From Akkermansiaceae bacterium (GTDB taxonomy: Bacteria > Verrucomicrobiota > Verrucomicrobiia > Verrucomicrobiales > Akkermansiaceae): a stretch of DNA of 6,273 nucleotides. The notes below the pieces were generated by a model that saw only the letters and a list, made by a program, of their open reading frames with translations, was not told the DNA's origin and made no database searches. The translations under genes and the position numbers were made by a program. The stretch's first letter is position 1, and each line of letters begins with the position of its first letter. The stretch lies in assembly GCA_014379305.1 (NCBI GenBank), contig JACMMB010000198.1, positions 1 through 6,273 of the forward strand. Reading direction: 5' to 3'. This document shows positions 5,802 to 6,273 of the stretch, piece by piece.

Positions 5802-6052
5802 GTAGCGTTTTTTGTTGCATTATCGACGGTTTTTAGGCACTTATTCGATATGTTATCAAGGATTTATGGTGATGGCGGGGGCGGAGCGGGTGTTTCTAGG
5901 AGACTATTGGGAATGGCGGGGAGCGGTTCCGGGAGGGATGGGAAAATAGGGGCGGCGGCGGCGGAGTTTTTGGCGGGTGAAAGGGACTTTCCGGGAGGGG
6001 CCGGCATTAGAGGTGGAAGGCCGGGAGGTTTTATGCGTTCAACTGCGGCGGG
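5802..6052 (+). other. Non-coding leader region of the ArsR-like gene: AT-rich then strongly G-rich
   Basis: From 5802 to about 5868 the sequence is T-rich with several T-runs (for example 5808-5813) and could hold a promoter, but no convincing pair of boxes with correct spacing is seen. From about 5869 onward the + strand is very G-rich with GGCGG runs. TTCCGGGAGGG occurs at 5927-5937 and 5989-5999, with a shorter CCGGGAGG copy at 6021-6028. A 73-codon frame from 5850 translates to glycine/arginine/alanine low-complexity protein and ends inside the next gene, so it is not called. The frame of the regulator is open back to 5950, so an upstream start cannot be fully excluded. Confidence 0.5.
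5931..5952 (+). other. Canonical G-quadruplex motif
   Basis: Four G-runs lie on the + strand: GGG (5931-5933), GGG (5935-5937), GGG (5940-5942) and GGGG (5949-5952), with loops of 1, 2 and 6 bases. This satisfies the standard intramolecular quadruplex rule (four runs of at least three G, loops 1-7). It lies about 110 bases before the ArsR-like start, on the coding strand, so it could also form in a leader RNA if transcription starts upstream. Whether it folds or matters is not known; the whole area is G-rich. Confidence 0.6.
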
Positions 6053-6057
6053 GGAGG
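6053..6057 (+). promoter_or_regulatory. Strong Shine-Dalgarno sequence deciding the start of the ArsR-like gene
   Basis: GGAGG sits six bases before the GTG at 6064. This is the only near-perfect ribosome binding site in the window; accC, asnS and ndk have none recognisable. It supports 6064 over the in-frame upstream GTG codons at 5977 and 6013. Because the region is generally G-rich, a chance match is possible. Confidence 0.6.
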
Positions 6058-6063
6058 TGGGTT

Positions 6064-6273
6064 GTGGGTGATTTGGAGCGACGGGTGTTTCCGGCGAAGG
6101 CGGTGGCGCTGGTGTTGCACGATCCGGCGCGGTGGCGTTTGCTGCGGGAGCTGGCGAAGGATGATGTGATGCCGGTCAAGGAGCTGGCGCGGCGGATCGG
6201 CAAGTCCCAGAGCCTGACTTCGCGGCATCTGCGGATGCTCCGGGAGGCGGGGATGGTGGTGGCGACGTATAAC
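6064..6273 (+). CDS. ArsR-family winged helix-turn-helix transcriptional regulator, 5' end only
   Basis: Seventy codons are visible before the window ends. The protein begins MGDLERRVFPAKAVALVL, then has the ArsR-type first helices LHDPARWRLLRELA (18-31) and a helix-turn-helix VKELARRIGKSQSLTSRHLRML (38-59), followed by REAGMVVATYN entering the wing. This is the DNA-binding half of an ArsR/SmtB-like repressor. The ELCVC-type metal motif of classical arsenic or cadmium sensors is not present in the recognition-helix region (the matching place reads DDVMPVKELA), so a metal-sensing role should not be assumed. The GTG start fits the family's N-terminal length and the Shine-Dalgarno sequence in front. 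It is separated from the upstream gene by 642 bases of structured DNA, so it has its own transcription unit. Targets and ligand are unknown; such proteins often act on their own promoter. Confidence 0.8.
   Translation, partial: MGDLERRVFPAKAVALVLHDPARWRLLRELAKDDVMPVKELARRIGKSQSLTSRHLRMLREAGMVVATYN

Noticed and set aside
5619..5803. Target site duplication around the array
   Set aside because: The five bases on the left (TTTTA) and right (CTCGT) of the TGTGTCA/TGACACA termini differ, so no duplication can be claimed.
5977..6063. Upstream extension of the ArsR-like protein from GTG at 5977 or 6013
   Set aside because: The frame is open, but the extension has no family support and the strong ribosome site points to 6064.
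5850..6071. 73-residue + strand reading frame
   Set aside because: Glycine/arginine/alanine low-complexity translation from a G-rich tract, no ribosome site or family resemblance, and it overlaps the better supported regulator start in another frame.

Overview
The window is 6.3 kb of bacterial chromosome with every recognisable gene on the + strand. Protein style, a moderately high GC content, mostly missing Shine-Dalgarno sequences and the type of ArsR-like regulator at the right edge suggest Verrucomicrobiota or a close relative. That placement is inferred from gene character; no rRNA or other marker is present to prove it.

Layout: (1) 1-2147 is a tight operon: the 3' end of accB (biotin carboxyl carrier protein), accC (biotin carboxylase), and a thiE-type thiamine-phosphate synthase whose GTG start overlaps the accC stop. 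(2) asnS (asparaginyl-tRNA synthetase) follows, best started at 2204, with a promoter-like sequence directly in front. (3) ndk (nucleoside diphosphate kinase) has its own promoter-like sequence, placed so that transcription would begin at or next to the ATG, implying a leaderless message. (4) Fifteen bases after ndk comes a 453-residue metallo-beta-lactamase/beta-CASP protein of the CPSF73/RNase J superfamily, probably an RNA-processing nuclease. (5) 5422-6063 holds no convincing gene but much structure: three abutting hairpins in a symmetric 61-base block, an AT-rich array of 21-bp direct repeats, then a G-rich tract with a canonical G-quadruplex motif. (6) A winged-helix ArsR-family regulator starts at 6064 behind a strong ribosome binding site and runs off the right edge.

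The coding genes are housekeeping: fatty-acid precursor supply, cofactor synthesis, translation, nucleotide balance and RNA turnover. The unusual part is the intergenic stretch 5422-6063. The 21-bp array (nine units in exact register, two helical turns per unit, all in the same orientation) is bounded by TGTGTCA and TGACACA and does not resemble CRISPR. It could be a remnant transposon end carrying repeated transposase sites, a protein-binding iteron-like array, or a decayed minisatellite; the sequence alone does not decide. No complete undescribed multi-gene system is visible here.
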